64,000 nucleotides of DNA from an uncultured Bacteroidota bacterium (GCA_902515565.1 CABXVR010000001.1:102972-166971), one strand, 5' to 3'. Shown: positions 1-9,468, counted from the first letter of the stretch. Notes: generated by a model not told the origin, from the sequence alone. Numbers and translations are program-made.

Positions 1-558
1 ATGCCATCCTTGATTGTCATATTCACACAGTTTTGGATACCACTGAGCCATGGAAAAATCAATACCGTCTTTACTGTCTTTTCCAGCTCTTCGAACAAGC
101 TTAGGAGTATCAACTTCAAAACGCATGCTTAGTGTTGTTTTCTCACCAGGCAAAAGAGGTTTTTTTAAAGAAGCTTCTAAAATCGTTTCTTGATTTTTTA
201 GCGTAAGCAAAAAGCCGTCTTGTAATAGCTCTAAAACACGAACATCCCCAAAATCTTTGTTTTCTAATGAAAGAGTTTTTTTAGAAATCCCCCTATCATC
301 ATCCTTAATTTCAGAAGCTTTTACTTGCATCTCACTTCCAGGTTTGAACGCATTAAAATACAAATGATAAAAAACTCTTGATATTGTATCAGAAGAGTTG
401 TTGGTATAAACAAGCTCCTGTGTACCCGAATAACTTCTGTTTTCAGCATCAACATCAACTACCATTTTGTAAGACACGTGCTGTTGCCACCTACCTCCAT
501 CTTTGTCAGAACAAGAGCAAACCAATAATACCAAAAAAAGAGTTCTAAAAAATTTCAT
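1..558 (-). CDS. M1-family metallopeptidase, N-terminal part (cut by window edge)
   Basis: The frame is open from an ATG at 558 down to base 1, giving 186 codons, and the C-terminal part including the HExxH zinc site lies outside. The N-terminus MKFFRTLFLVLLVCSCSD is a lipoprotein signal followed by the Asp-rich SDKDGG stretch typical of exported Bacteroidota lipoproteins. The visible part is the N-terminal beta domain of M1 aminopeptidases (YSGTQELVYTNNS, FYHLYFNAF), and the last residues read FSMAQWYPKLCEYDNQGWH, a signature of flavobacterial M1 peptidases. The start overlaps the 3' end of the MBL hydrolase gene by 14 bp, so the two are probably translationally coupled. The family trims N-terminal residues from peptides; this one would be surface or periplasmic. 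Confidence 0.85.
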   Translation of the reverse strand, partial: MKFFRTLFLVLLVCSCSDKDGGRWQQHVSYKMVVDVDAENRSYSGTQELVYTNNSSDTISRVFYHLYFNAFKPGSEMQVKASEIKDDDRGISKKTLSLENKDFGDVRVLELLQDGFLLTLKNQETILEASLKKPLLPGEKTTLSMRFEVDTPKLVRRAGKDSKDGIDFSMAQWYPKLCEYDNQGWH

Positions 559-1396
559 TACATTTTAAAATTTGGTTAATACGCACGCCTTTCTCTGTTC
601 TTTTTAACGAAACAATCTCATTAACACTATCGTGCTCAAGGAGCAAAAGAACGTTATTCTCCAATGCGTAATTTAAAAACAAATCTTTTTCTTTAAGCGT
701 TATTAACGGTCTTACATCGTAACCCATTACGTAAGGAAGAGGAACATGGCCAGCTGTTGGAATAAGGTCACCAGCAAAAGCAATTTTTTGCCCTTTATAT
801 GACAAGATAGGGAGCATTTGTTTTTCTGTGTGCCCGTCCGCATAAAAGACCTCAAAACCAAGCTCATCGGCAAAAGAGAACTGCCCGCTTGATGTAGAAA
901 GAAAGTTTAGATTTCCAGTTTCTTCAATTGGAAACAGGTTCTCTTTTAAAAAAGAAGCAACCTCTCGCTTATTTGGATTAACAGCCCAGTTCCAGTGATT
1001 TTTATTAGTCCAATAAATCGCATTTTTAAAAACAGGCTCGAAACCAGAACCATTTCTTTTTATTGCCCCGCCACAATGGTCAAAATGAAGGTGTGTAAAA
1101 AAAACATCAGTAACATCCTCCAAAGAAAAACCAGCATTATTAATTGAACGTTCTAATGTGTCTTCTCCCCATAAAGAGTAATAGCTAAAAAATTTTTCGC
1201 TTTGTTTGTTGCCCATCCCCGCGTCAATTAAAACAAGCCTTTTGCCGTCTTCAATTAATAAGCAACGAGCCGCAATATCAATTAAGTTATTTTGGTCAGC
1301 AGGGTTGGTCTTATTCCAAATTGTTTTAGGAACAGCGCCAAACATTGCACCTCCATCTAATTTAAAATTTCCAGCATTAACAGCATGTAGATTCAT
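545..1396 (-). CDS. MBL-fold metallo-hydrolase
   Basis: A 283-aa metallo-beta-lactamase-fold protein. The metal-binding motif THLHFDHCGG puts His102, His104, Asp106 and His107 in place. Later ligand candidates are His189 (ADGHTEKQ), Asp210 (FAGDLIPTAGH) and His255. No signal peptide is seen, so it is likely cytoplasmic. The family includes lactonases and other hydrolases acting on esters or thioesters; the YADGHTEKQMLPIL and FAGDLIPT blocks resemble the lactonase-like subgroup, but the substrate cannot be read from sequence. It is the first gene of a two-gene unit with the M1 peptidase (14 bp overlap). It runs divergently from the APC permease, 43 bp away. Confidence 0.85.
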   Translation of the reverse strand: MNLHAVNAGNFKLDGGAMFGAVPKTIWNKTNPADQNNLIDIAARCLLIEDGKRLVLIDAGMGNKQSEKFFSYYSLWGEDTLERSINNAGFSLEDVTDVFFTHLHFDHCGGAIKRNGSGFEPVFKNAIYWTNKNHWNWAVNPNKREVASFLKENLFPIEETGNLNFLSTSSGQFSFADELGFEVFYADGHTEKQMLPILSYKGQKIAFAGDLIPTAGHVPLPYVMGYDVRPLITLKEKDLFLNYALENNVLLLLEHDSVNEIVSLKRTEKGVRINQILKCNEIF

Positions 1397-1439
1397 TTAA
1401 TAAGAATATTTACTATTTTTATAAATATAAAACAATATT

Positions 1440-3638
1440 TTGAAGAAGCTAGAAAGAAGTTTGTCTCTACCCTCTGTTATAGCGATTAGCCTGGGAGGAA
1501 TGTTAGGAAGTGGAATATTTGTCCTGCCAGGCTTAGCCGCAGCACAGACAGGCCCTTCAGTTTGGCTTGCCTATTTAATAGCTGCGATTTGTATTTTACC
1601 TGCAGCGCTTTCAAAATCTGAATTAGCGACGGCAATGCCTTCATCTGGAGGCACTTATGTTTATATTGAAAGGGCTTTTGGCCCATTGTTTGGAACGATT
1701 TCAGGCCTTGGATTGTGGCTTTCAATGTTATTAAAAAGCTCTTTTGCTCTTGTTGGTTTTGGAGCATACATGTTGGTTTTGATTGATCTTGACGAGAGCT
1801 ATATTAAATATATCGCCCTTGTCTTTTTGGCATTTATTTTTGTTTTAAATGTCACGGGCGCCAAGAAAGCAGGAAAGGTTCAGCTCTATATTGTTACCGT
1901 TAGCGTTCTCTTTTTAATTGCCCTTTCTTTTTTTGGTTTGCAAAACATTAACCCAGACTTTTTAACACCTTTTTTAACCGAGGGAGACAAAGGTTTGTTA
2001 TATACAATAGCCTTTGTTTATATTTCTTACTCTGGAGTAACAAAAGTTGCCGCGATCGCCGAAGAAATAAAAAACCCTTCCAAAAACCTGCCACTATCAA
2101 TGCTCGCTTCTTTGGTATTGATAACGGCAATTTACGTGGTGGTTTCTTTTGTCTTAGTGTCTAACATTCCGGTTTCAGAGCTTGCCACAGACATTAAACC
2201 AATATTCACAATCGCCGACAAGCTCGGCGGATACACCATAGGAATAATTGCAGCTGTGGTTGGAGTGCTCACCCTTATTTCTACTGCTAACGCAGGAGTT
2301 TTGGCGGCATCTCGTTTTCCTTTTGCAATGTCAAGGGACAGTTTGTTGCCGGAGTTTATGAGTAGGGTTAGTGAAAAATTTAAAACACCAGTCATAACCA
2401 TAGCAATTACTTGTGTTGGGATGATGCTTGTTATTGTTTTTTTAGATGTTGTTAAAATCGCCAAACTTGCAAGCGCCTTCAAAGTAATGATGTTTATTTC
2501 TGTAAACATGTCTGTTATTATTTTAAGAGAAACTTCTGCTCAGTGGTACAAGCCAAAATATAAATCACCACTCTACCCGTGGATCCAGATCTTTGGGATA
2601 ATAACTGGGTTTTTCCTTCTTTTCTACCTTGGGCTCATTCCTTTTCTTGCAATTGGCGCAATTTTCTTAATTGGCGCAATAATTTATGCGTTTTCAAACA
2701 AAGAAAACACAAGAACAGGTGTTTTGAAAAAATATGGACACAGGCCAGCCTTGTATCTTTTCTACACTAAGAAAAAGCAAGAAGAAATTGAAACCAAAAG
2801 AATTGAAGAGGTAGACAAAAATTTAGACGGCTCTCTAAACCCAGAAGCAGGAGTTGTTGTCCCTCTTCTAGGAAATGAACAATCAGCAGAAACGCTAGTG
2901 GAAATTGCCGCAGCAATAAACAAAAAAGAAACGATACAAGCCGTTAACATTACAGAAGTTCCAAATCAAACTTTTTTAGATGCATTTATGAAAGACGACC
3001 CAAAAATTATTTCTCTAGAGAGAAGAATTTCAGGACTTTCTAAAAGCAAAAACATAAATGTAGATTTTGAGGCTGTTGTAACCCACGAGCTCTCTGACAC
3101 AATAGACCAATTAGGCAGTCAAACCAATTGCGACTGGCTTGTAATGGGCTGGAACGGAAGAGCCCATAGCGGAATATTGGTTAGTAATCCAATAGGATGG
3201 CTTCTTACAAACATTAAGTCTGATTTTGCACTATTCAAAGACAACGGCGTAAGATATATTAGCAAGGTTCTTTTAGCTTTAAGGCCAGGCAGAAAAGACA
3301 AAAACTTTTTAGCTGTAGCGGAAAGGATATGCGCCTTTTATGGGGCAGAACTTACCCTGTTACACGTTGTTTCAGAGCAAACGGCAAAGAATAAGATACA
3401 AGCTATTAGAAAGAAATCTCTTGGTCTTGTTTCAAAAATCAAAACCGAAAGCGATGTGCAAATATTAAAAAGCAACAACCCGATAGACACAATCTCTAAT
3501 CAGTCTGCAGGATATGACCTTTTAATATTAGGAACCCCACAAAAAGACAACTGGATAAGCGTTTTATTTGGAACAGGAAAGGATAAGTTTACAGAAAAAT
3601 CAGCATGTTCAGTACTAAGGCTTACAATGAAAGACTAG
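1440..3638 (+). CDS. APC-superfamily amino-acid permease fused to universal-stress-protein domains
   Basis: A 732-aa inner-membrane transporter. Residues about 1-430 form an APC-type permease with roughly 12 hydrophobic segments; the first carries the substrate-site motif [15 protein letters not shown]. Residues about 468-600 ([20 protein letters not shown]) and 605-732 ([20 protein letters not shown]) look like two universal-stress-protein repeats on the cytoplasmic side. The start is a TTG at 1440; the next in-frame ATG, in the first helix, would remove part of that motif, so TTG is preferred. It converges with lepA, the two stops overlapping by 4 bp. APC permeases move amino acids or polyamines, and the attached USP domains may sense nucleotide or energy state. 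The substrate is unknown. Confidence 0.85.
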   Translation: MKKLERSLSLPSVIAISLGGMLGSGIFVLPGLAAAQTGPSVWLAYLIAAICILPAALSKSELATAMPSSGGTYVYIERAFGPLFGTISGLGLWLSMLLKSSFALVGFGAYMLVLIDLDESYIKYIALVFLAFIFVLNVTGAKKAGKVQLYIVTVSVLFLIALSFFGLQNINPDFLTPFLTEGDKGLLYTIAFVYISYSGVTKVAAIAEEIKNPSKNLPLSMLASLVLITAIYVVVSFVLVSNIPVSELATDIKPIFTIADKLGGYTIGIIAAVVGVLTLISTANAGVLAASRFPFAMSRDSLLPEFMSRVSEKFKTPVITIAITCVGMMLVIVFLDVVKIAKLASAFKVMMFISVNMSVIILRETSAQWYKPKYKSPLYPWIQIFGIITGFFLLFYLGLIPFLAIGAIFLIGAIIYAFSNKENTRTGVLKKYGHRPALYLFYTKKKQEEIETKRIEEVDKNLDGSLNPEAGVVVPLLGNEQSAETLVEIAAAINKKETIQAVNITEVPNQTFLDAFMKDDPKIISLERRISGLSKSKNINVDFEAVVTHELSDTIDQLGSQTNCDWLVMGWNGRAHSGILVSNPIGWLLTNIKSDFALFKDNGVRYISKVLLALRPGRKDKNFLAVAERICAFYGAELTLLHVVSEQTAKNKIQAIRKKSLGLVSKIKTESDVQILKSNNPIDTISNQSAGYDLLILGTPQKDNWISVLFGTGKDKFTEKSACSVLRLTMKD

Positions 3639-5431
3639 TCGTTTAGCTTTAAAACAGCCATAAAAGCTTCTTGAGGAATCTCCACATTTCCCACTTGACG
3701 CATACGCTTTTTTCCTTTCTTTTGTTTTTCTAAAAGCTTTCTTTTTCTTGAAATATCACCACCATAACACTTTGCAGTTACATCTTTTCGAAGCGCTTTT
3801 ATGGTTTCTCTTGAAATTATTTTAGCTCCAATTGCAGCCTGAATAGGAACATCAAACTGTTGACGAGGAATAAGTTCCTTTAGCTTTTCACACATTTTTT
3901 TTCCTATTGATTGAGCGCTACTTGCGTGTATTAGGGCCGAAAGAGCATCAACAGGCTGAGAGTTTAACAAAATATCCACTCTAACTAACCTAGAAGTTTG
4001 CATGCCTATAGGAGAATAATCAAAAGAAGCATAACCTCTAGACACGGTTTTTAATCTATCGTAAAAATCAAAAACAATTTCAGCTAACGGCATATCAAAA
4101 GTTAACTCAACCCTCTGAGTTGTTAAATAAGTCTGGTTTTTTATTAAACCTCTTTTGTCTATACATAGCGACATAACGTTGCCAACATAATCTGCTTTTG
4201 TAATAATCGTGGCCTTAATAAAAGGCTCTTCAACTCTGTCAAGAGTAGAGGGGTCAGGCAAGTCAGAAGGGTTATTAACAGTTACGGGCAAGTCCATGTT
4301 TTTTCTAGTATAGGCCAAATAAGAAACGTTAGGAACCGTTGTAATTACTGTCATTCCAAACTCTCTTTCTAATCTTTCTTGAATAATTTCCATATGCAGC
4401 ATTCCTAAAAAACCACACCTAAACCCAAAACCAAGGGCGGCTGAGCTTTCTGGAACAAAAACTAATGACGCATCATTTAGCTGAAGCTTTTCCATAGAGT
4501 TTCTAAGCTCTTCATAATCTTCTGTATCTACGGGATAAATGCCAGCAAAAACCATAGGCTTTACGTCCTCAAAACCTTCAACAGCATTTAAAGTAGGGCT
4601 TTTTGAGTCAGTAATTGTGTCTCCAACCTTTACTTCTTTAGCCTCTTTAATTCCTGTTATAAGATAGCCAACATCTCCAGCAAAAATTTCAGGTTTTGGA
4701 TTTTGCTTTAAGTTTAAAGTTCCCACTTCGTCAGCGCCGTAAGTTTTTCCTGTAGCTATAAATTTAACCTGTTGGTTTTTCTTAATACTACCATTGATTA
4801 CTCTAAAATATGTTTCCACGCCCCTAAAAGGGTTGTAAACAGAATCAAAGATTAGCGCTTGTAAAGGCTCGTCATAACTTCCCACAGGAGCGGGAATAAC
4901 ATCGATAATTGCATTTATAATATCTTCTATACCAAGACCTGTTTTTGCGCTAGCAGGAATAACTTCTTCAGCAGTACACCCGAGTAAATCAACAATATCG
5001 TCTGTAACTTCATCTGGGTTTGCGCTTGGTAAATCGACCTTGTTCAAAACAGGAATTATTTCTAAATCATTTTCAAGCGCTAAATATAAATTAGAGATGG
5101 TCTGCGCCTGAATGCTTTGTGCAGCATCAACAATTAAAAGCGCACCCTCACAAGCGGCTATTGATCTTGAAACTTCATAAGAAAAGTCAACATGACCAGG
5201 AGTATCAATTAGATTTAACACATAGTCAACTCCATTTCTTTGATAATTCATTTGAACAGCATGAGACTTTATGGTGATTCCTCTTTCTCTTTCAAGATCC
5301 ATGTTGTCAAGCAGCTGGTCTTGCTTTTCTCTATCCGAAACAGACCCGGTAAATTCTAACAGCCTATCTGCAAGCGTGCTTTTTCCGTGGTCAATATGAG
5401 CTATAATACAAAAGTTTCTAATGTTCTCCAT
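3635..5431 (-). CDS. lepA: Elongation factor 4 (ribosomal back-translocase LepA)
   Basis: A full-length 598-aa translational GTPase. Residues 11-19 (AHIDHGKST) are the P-loop, 76-80 (DTPGH) the G3 motif and 130-133 (NKVD) the G4 motif. Domains II, III and V follow, with the EF4-specific C-terminal domain ending in the basic [19 protein letters not shown] stretch that inserts toward the peptidyl-transferase centre. LepA acts on stalled or mistranslocated ribosomes and helps 30S biogenesis in other bacteria. No residue needed for GTPase action appears lost. It is transcribed alone, away from dusB, with a TAnnTTTG-type box about 30 bp upstream. Confidence 0.98.
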   Translation of the reverse strand: MENIRNFCIIAHIDHGKSTLADRLLEFTGSVSDREKQDQLLDNMDLERERGITIKSHAVQMNYQRNGVDYVLNLIDTPGHVDFSYEVSRSIAACEGALLIVDAAQSIQAQTISNLYLALENDLEIIPVLNKVDLPSANPDEVTDDIVDLLGCTAEEVIPASAKTGLGIEDIINAIIDVIPAPVGSYDEPLQALIFDSVYNPFRGVETYFRVINGSIKKNQQVKFIATGKTYGADEVGTLNLKQNPKPEIFAGDVGYLITGIKEAKEVKVGDTITDSKSPTLNAVEGFEDVKPMVFAGIYPVDTEDYEELRNSMEKLQLNDASLVFVPESSAALGFGFRCGFLGMLHMEIIQERLEREFGMTVITTVPNVSYLAYTRKNMDLPVTVNNPSDLPDPSTLDRVEEPFIKATIITKADYVGNVMSLCIDKRGLIKNQTYLTTQRVELTFDMPLAEIVFDFYDRLKTVSRGYASFDYSPIGMQTSRLVRVDILLNSQPVDALSALIHASSAQSIGKKMCEKLKELIPRQQFDVPIQAAIGAKIISRETIKALRKDVTAKCYGGDISRKRKLLEKQKKGKKRMRQVGNVEIPQEAFMAVLKLND

Positions 5432-5459
5432 TAAAGTCTATGCAATTTGATGCAAGGCA

Positions 5460-5467
5460 CAAAAGTA
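5460..5467 (-). promoter_or_regulatory. Candidate -7 promoter box for lepA
   Basis: On the minus strand the octamer reads TACTTTTG, matching the Bacteroidota -7 consensus TAnnTTTG. It lies 29 bp before the lepA ATG. I do not see a convincing -33 TTG element at the usual spacing, so the call rests on the -7 box and its position only. Confidence 0.4.
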
Positions 5468-5527
5468 CATAAAAATTAACCATTATTGACGGAAGAATAA
5501 ACACAAAAATCATATTATATTGTTCAG

Positions 5528-5535
5528 TATATTTG
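5528..5535 (+). promoter_or_regulatory. Candidate -7 promoter box for dusB
   Basis: TATATTTG matches the Bacteroidota -7 consensus TAnnTTTG and lies 28 bp before the dusB ATG, implying a short leader. The -33 element is not clear. The intergenic space is shared with the divergent lepA promoter. Confidence 0.4.
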
Positions 5536-5563
5536 TAATCAAAATAATATTAATATTGTTTAG

Positions 5564-6556
5564 ATGGTCAAAATTGGAGACATTGAATTACCTGACTTTC
5601 CTTTGCTATTAGCCCCAATGGAAGACGTTAGCGACCCGCCTTTTCGAGCGCTATGCAAGGAAAACGGAGCAGACGTTGTTTACACAGAGTTTATTTCCAG
5701 TGAAGGCCTTATTCGTGACGCCGTAAAAAGCACAATGAAGTTGGACATTTATGAAAAGGAGAGACCTGTAGGTATACAAATTTTTGGAGCAAACCTAGAC
5801 TCTATGCTCAAGTCTGTAGAAATTGTTGAGAAATCAAACCCGGACATCATTGATATTAACTTTGGATGTCCTGTTAAAAAGGTAGTTTCAAAAGGAGCTG
5901 GAGCTGGTATTTTAAAAGATCTTGACTTAATGGAAAGTCTAACTCGAGAGATGGTTAAAAGAACTCACCTTCCAATAACAGTTAAAACAAGATTAGGCTG
6001 GGACGAAAACAGTATAAAAATAGTCGAGGCAGCAGAAAGACTTCAAGACGTTGGATGCAAAGCAATTTCAATTCACGGCAGAACTAGAGCACAAATGTAC
6101 AAAGGAGACGCAGATTGGACCGAAATAGAAAAAGTTAAAAACAATCAAAGAATGCATATCCCAATATTCGCAAATGGAGATATAAACACCCCGGAAAGAG
6201 CAATGCTTATAAGAGACCATTATGGTTTAGATGGAGCTATGATAGGCAGAGCTAGTATTGGCAACCCATGGTTTTTTAATCAAGTAAAACACTTTTTTAA
6301 AACAGGAGAACACTTGCCTGCTGTTTCAATAAAAGAAAGAGTTGCTGCTGCAAGAAAACACCTCGAAATGTCTATAGATTGGAAAGGCGAAAGATTAGGG
6401 GTATTTGAAACAAGAAGGCATTACACCAACTATTTTAAAGGTATACAAGATTTTAAACCTTTCAGGCAAAAACTTGTTACCAGCGATGATTCTGTAGATG
6501 TTTTTGCAACCCTTGATGAAATCTACGAAAAGTTTAATTCTTATGAGTTTGCCTAA
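5564..6556 (+). CDS. dusB: tRNA-dihydrouridine synthase (DusB-type)
   Basis: A 330-aa flavoenzyme that reduces uridine to dihydrouridine in the D-loop of tRNAs using NADPH and FMN. The TIM-barrel start LLLAPMEDVSDPPFR, the active-site INFGCPVKKV with catalytic Cys102, the substrate-contacting SIHGRTRAQMYKGDADW and the phosphate-binding NGDINTPE and GAMIGRASIGNPWFF blocks are all present. Length and order match the DusB group, though substrate position on tRNA was not tested. It converges on the LolC/E-type permease gene with a 4-bp overlap of stop regions. Confidence 0.95.
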   Translation: MVKIGDIELPDFPLLLAPMEDVSDPPFRALCKENGADVVYTEFISSEGLIRDAVKSTMKLDIYEKERPVGIQIFGANLDSMLKSVEIVEKSNPDIIDINFGCPVKKVVSKGAGAGILKDLDLMESLTREMVKRTHLPITVKTRLGWDENSIKIVEAAERLQDVGCKAISIHGRTRAQMYKGDADWTEIEKVKNNQRMHIPIFANGDINTPERAMLIRDHYGLDGAMIGRASIGNPWFFNQVKHFFKTGEHLPAVSIKERVAAARKHLEMSIDWKGERLGVFETRRHYTNYFKGIQDFKPFRQKLVTSDDSVDVFATLDEIYEKFNSYEFA

Positions 6557-7752
6557 GCTTTTCCCACAAGCTCTTTGGATACCACACTAGACGAAATCTT
6601 AGAAGCGACACTCCCAAGAGCCAATATTGTAACACTTACAATTAGAAAAGTAGAAAGCTCTATGCTTACGGGATATGTAAGGGACGATGTTATCATAAAA
6701 ACAGAAAAGTTTTGTTGTATTAACATTAAAAGAAATCCAAGAAATAGCCCTGTTACCCCGCCCAGCAAAGTAATAATTAAGCCCTGGTAATAAAATATTT
6801 TTTTAATCTCATTATGAGTCGCTCCAGAATTATATAGCGTTTTAAGGTTGTTTCTTTTTTCAAGAACCATAATAATTATTGAGCTAATCAAGTTAAAAAG
6901 AGCAATTATAAGCACTAGTGTAAATACTAAATAAACAGCAATCTGCTCAGTATTAAGCATTTTGTATAATGTGTCGTTTAGCTGTTTTTTTGTCTTTACC
7001 TTAAACTCAGAGCCAAGCTTAGATCTTAATAAATTAGCTGTCTCTTCAGATTTTAAAGGGTCTATTAATATAATTTCTATGGAACTTATTTGATTTTCAG
7101 CATACCCTAATAGTTCTTGAAGGTCCTTAAGTCCTGTGTAAATAAGCGAAAAATCCAAAGCTTCATTAATTTCAAACAATCCAACATTTACAACAGTTAG
7201 TTTTGAAAAAGAACCACCAATCGAAAGAATTTGTTTTTTTCCAGGCTTAGGGGCATACAGCGTTATTCCTTTTGAATAATCATAAACCCCGTAAGACAGT
7301 TTATTGGCAATGCCCCAACCAGAAACAATTTGATTTGAGCCAGAAATCCACTCTCCATCAAATAAAATTGAATCAATAGTTTTTGAAGGAAAAAACTCGG
7401 AGACACCTTTTGCAGAAACAATATCTCCAGTTTCGTTAGTAGATAAAAAAACATTTTCTTCAACTGTTTTGGAATAGGTTAAAAGATTGTCTAGCTGTAA
7501 AACATCTTTTAGCAAAGAATCATTAATTACAAATGTTTTTGTTTTAACAGGAACAACCTTTAGATCAGGATCGACAAAAGAAGTGAAGGCTAAACTGTAA
7601 TCTTTAAGACCATTAAAACCACATAGAACAATAAAAAGCGCCGCAGCCCCTACAACAACTCCAAGCCCAGCCAGTTTAGACATAAAATTCACAGCATTAT
7701 TAGAGCTCTTAGAAAATAGGTATCGTTTTGCTATATAATAAGAGAAATTCAA
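6553..7752 (-). CDS. FtsX-like/LolC-LolE-type ABC transporter permease
   Basis: A 399-aa permease with the MacB/FtsX topology: one N-terminal helix (about 25-45, after the start MNFSYYIAKRYLFSKS), a large periplasmic domain to about residue 270, then three helices near 275-300, 325-345 and 365-385. The N-terminal 'YIAKRYL' and the four-helix layout are those of LolC/LolE subunits, which pull lipoproteins out of the inner membrane. No ATPase gene is adjacent; in this phylum LolD-type ATPases are often encoded elsewhere. It starts 7 bp after the rbfA stop, so it probably shares that transcript. The lipoprotein-release role is inferred from family only. Confidence 0.85.
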   Translation of the reverse strand: MNFSYYIAKRYLFSKSSNNAVNFMSKLAGLGVVVGAAALFIVLCGFNGLKDYSLAFTSFVDPDLKVVPVKTKTFVINDSLLKDVLQLDNLLTYSKTVEENVFLSTNETGDIVSAKGVSEFFPSKTIDSILFDGEWISGSNQIVSGWGIANKLSYGVYDYSKGITLYAPKPGKKQILSIGGSFSKLTVVNVGLFEINEALDFSLIYTGLKDLQELLGYAENQISSIEIILIDPLKSEETANLLRSKLGSEFKVKTKKQLNDTLYKMLNTEQIAVYLVFTLVLIIALFNLISSIIIMVLEKRNNLKTLYNSGATHNEIKKIFYYQGLIITLLGGVTGLFLGFLLMLIQQNFSVFMITSSLTYPVSIELSTFLIVSVTILALGSVASKISSSVVSKELVGKA

Positions 7753-7759
7753 GAGCTAC

Positions 7760-8128
7760 TTATTTTAATGGATTAATCGGATTGTCAACTCCTTTTAGTG
7801 ATTGGTCAATTTTTTCAATATAATCTAAAGAGTCGTCTATAAAAAACATAAAGTTTGGGGTCCTTCGTAATTGGTGTTTTGTTCTTTGAGAGACTTCGTG
7901 TTTAATTAACGGGGTGTTTACTTTAATGCCAGTAAGAATTTCTTGCCCCTTATCAGATGGAAAAACACTTAAATGTACTTTTGCGATAGAAAGATCTGTA
8001 GTCACAGAAACTTTAGAAACGGAAATGATGATTCCTTTTAGACCCCCTTTTCTAGCAGCTCCTTGAAGAATATCTGCTAAGTCTTGTTGAAGAATTTTAG
8101 AAATCTTTTTTTGTCTATTACTTTCCAT
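7760..8128 (-). CDS. rbfA: Ribosome-binding factor A
   Basis: A 122-aa single KH-like-domain protein of normal RbfA length. The N-terminus MESNRQKKISKILQQDLADI and the central block SVTTDLSIAKVHLSVFPSD, followed by RTPNFMFFIDDSLDYIEKI, are characteristic. RbfA binds immature 30S subunits and assists 16S rRNA 5'-end processing, and matters most in the cold. It is the first gene of a unit with the downstream LolC/E-type permease and is divergent from mce. Confidence 0.95.
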   Translation of the reverse strand: MESNRQKKISKILQQDLADILQGAARKGGLKGIIISVSKVSVTTDLSIAKVHLSVFPSDKGQEILTGIKVNTPLIKHEVSQRTKHQLRRTPNFMFFIDDSLDYIEKIDQSLKGVDNPINPLK

Positions 8129-8194
8129 TTGGTAAAAATAAACATTTACAAGATGAAATAATTAAAACAAATTTTTTTAATTTAATTTAGTGAT

Positions 8195-8608
8195 ATGATT
8201 AATAAAGTAGAACACCTAGGGATTGCCGTTAAAGACATTGATTCATCCAATAAGCTTTTTTCAAAACTTTTAGGAAAACAGCACTATAAATTAGAGTCTG
8301 TAGGCTCCGAATCAGTAATTACGTCTTTTTTTAAAGTCGGAGATCAAAAAATAGAATTACTACAATCAACAGACAATAACGGCCCAATCGCAAAGTTTAT
8401 TAATAAGAGAAAAGAAGGGCTTCATCATCTTGCTTTTCATGTAGACAGCATTTTAGAAGAGGTAAAAAGATTAAAAAAAGAAGGCTTCGAGTTCATTTCA
8501 GAAACCCCAAAAAAAGGTGCAGACAATAAAATAATTGTGTTTTTACATCCAAAAACAACCAACGGAGTCTTAATTGAATTGTGCCAAAACACAGAGAAGA
8601 AACAATAG
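8195..8608 (+). CDS. mce: Methylmalonyl-CoA epimerase
   Basis: A 137-aa vicinal-oxygen-chelate fold protein interconverting (R)- and (S)-methylmalonyl-CoA, between propionyl-CoA carboxylase and methylmalonyl-CoA mutase. Metal ligand candidates are His7 in VEHLGIAV, a His of GLHHLAFHV (77-82) and Glu128 in GVLIELCQ; the ETPKKGADN and IVFLHPKTTNG blocks are typical of the family. Residues fit a complete enzyme. It stands alone, divergent from rbfA, with a tRNA gene following 50 bp downstream. No mutase gene is in the window. Confidence 0.93.
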   Translation: MINKVEHLGIAVKDIDSSNKLFSKLLGKQHYKLESVGSESVITSFFKVGDQKIELLQSTDNNGPIAKFINKRKEGLHHLAFHVDSILEEVKRLKKEGFEFISETPKKGADNKIIVFLHPKTTNGVLIELCQNTEKKQ

Positions 8609-8658
8609 CATTCTTTTTCTAGTATTAAAAAAATGTATTAATATTGCACCCTATTACG

Positions 8659-8732
8659 GGTCCTATAGCTCAGTTGGTTAGAGCACTTGACTCATAATCA
8701 AGTGGTCCCTGGTTCGAGTCCAGGTGGGACCA
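8659..8732 (+). tRNA. tRNA with CAU anticodon, probably tRNA-Ile2 (alternatively elongator tRNA-Met)
   Basis: A complete cloverleaf can be folded: acceptor GGTCCTA/TGGGACC (one G-T pair), D-arm GCTC/GAGC, anticodon arm CTTGA-CTCATAA-TCAAG, variable loop TGGTC, T-arm CCTGG-TTCGAGT-CCAGG, discriminator A at 8732. The CCA end is not encoded. The anticodon CAU could be Met or the lysidine-modified Ile2. I favour Ile2 because the acceptor has C4-G69 and C5-G68 pairs used by TilS, and the GACTCATAATC and TGGTC blocks match known Ile2 tRNAs. It is not the initiator type: the anticodon stem lacks three consecutive G-C pairs. A tyrosine recombinase remnant lies just downstream. Confidence 0.95.
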
Positions 8733-8737
8733 CCCTT

Positions 8738-8766
8738 AAAACCCCTCTTCTTGAGGGGTTTTTTCT
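8738..8766 (+). terminator. Rho-independent terminator after the tRNA gene
   Basis: The hairpin AAAACCCCTC / GAGGGGTTTT with loop TTCTT (8738-8762) is followed by further T residues. It starts 6 bp after the tRNA 3' end, so it most likely ends the tRNA transcript. Confidence 0.9.
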
Positions 8767-8806
8767 TCTATAACCAGTCTCGAAAAGCTCCTAAAAGCAT
8801 CTACTA

Positions 8807-9013
8807 CTAATTGACAATAAGAAAGAGAAATAGAAGTATTATATTTGACATAGACAGTCTAATTAAACTTAAATCATCATTAAAATCACTCCATTTAAGT
8901 TGTCTAATTTCTTGATGAGGTCTTAATAAACAACCATAGGTTGGACTTCACGATGCATCAACAGGCTTGAGTCCTAAAGGGTAAATATATTCTTCAGATG
9001 GTTTGAGTAAAAA
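8807..9013 (-). pseudogene. Decayed tyrosine recombinase/integrase fragment
   Basis: On the minus strand the frame from 8947 to the stop at 8807 encodes 46 residues containing LLRPHQEIRQLKWSDFNDDL. This resembles the catalytic-domain block of phage-type integrases that holds the first active-site Arg (here within LLRPHQEI). The same frame continues upstream (to 9013) with KPSEEYIYPLGLKPVDAS, but is broken by a TGA at 8948-8950. After IRLS the reading becomes hydrophobic and ends, so the remaining catalytic residues (HxxR, Tyr) are gone. It sits 74 bp from the tRNA gene, a usual integration target. The identification rests on one short motif and is tentative. The rest of 8767-9035 shows nothing else recognisable. 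Confidence 0.42.
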
Positions 9014-9035
9014 TTAAATGTCGTAAATTGTGGTT

Positions 9036-9428
9036 ATGAAAAAGCTTCCATACATATTTTTGGCACTAAGCTTAGTATTTGGATGCAGTGACGATGATAA
9101 AGATTCAACATTAGTGCTTTTAAATAACATCAATGAAGATTTTACTCTAACTCAATTAAGTTTTTATGGTTATGAGTTTTCTGACCTTAATCTTCAGTAC
9201 GGGGAATCACATGAGTACACCCTTAATGAAGGCTTGAGTTTCGTTAACGAGGGCGAAACTGTCATTACAGTTTCTGTAAATTATATGTGTAGCTCAGAAA
9301 CCTGGACTGCGATTAATGCAATAGATTTCAAAGAAGGTTCACAGACCACAATTTCATTAACGTACGATATGAATTGTGGCGGAATAACCAATGCGTCGGG
9401 ATATTGTAGTGACGTTTGCATTCAATGA
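9036..9428 (+). CDS. Small hypothetical lipoprotein with Cys-rich tail
   Basis: An orphan of 130 aa from the ATG at 9036; a GTG two codons earlier (9030) is possible but less likely. MKKLPYIFLALSLVFGC is a lipoprotein signal with lipidated Cys17, followed by SDDDKD, the acidic export signal that sends Bacteroidota lipoproteins to the cell surface. The mature part is probably all-beta (FTLTQLSFYGYEFSDLNLQY) and has four further Cys, in YMCSS, MNCGG and GYCSDVC, which could form two disulfides. I do not recognise a domain. It is isolated between an integrase remnant and the exopolysaccharide operon, in what may be accessory DNA. Confidence 0.7.
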   Translation: MKKLPYIFLALSLVFGCSDDDKDSTLVLLNNINEDFTLTQLSFYGYEFSDLNLQYGESHEYTLNEGLSFVNEGETVITVSVNYMCSSETWTAINAIDFKEGSQTTISLTYDMNCGGITNASGYCSDVCIQ

Positions 9429-9468
9429 TTCTGAGACAAAAGAATATGTTTAGCAATTACACATTTTT

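Noticed and set aside
8659..8732. Initiator tRNA-Met
   Set aside because: The anticodon stem lacks the three G-C pairs of initiators, and the first acceptor pair is a normal G-C match.
8738..8766. Hairpin after the tRNA as an attachment-site inverted repeat
   Set aside because: A T-tract follows a GC-rich stem at the usual distance, so a simple terminator explains it.
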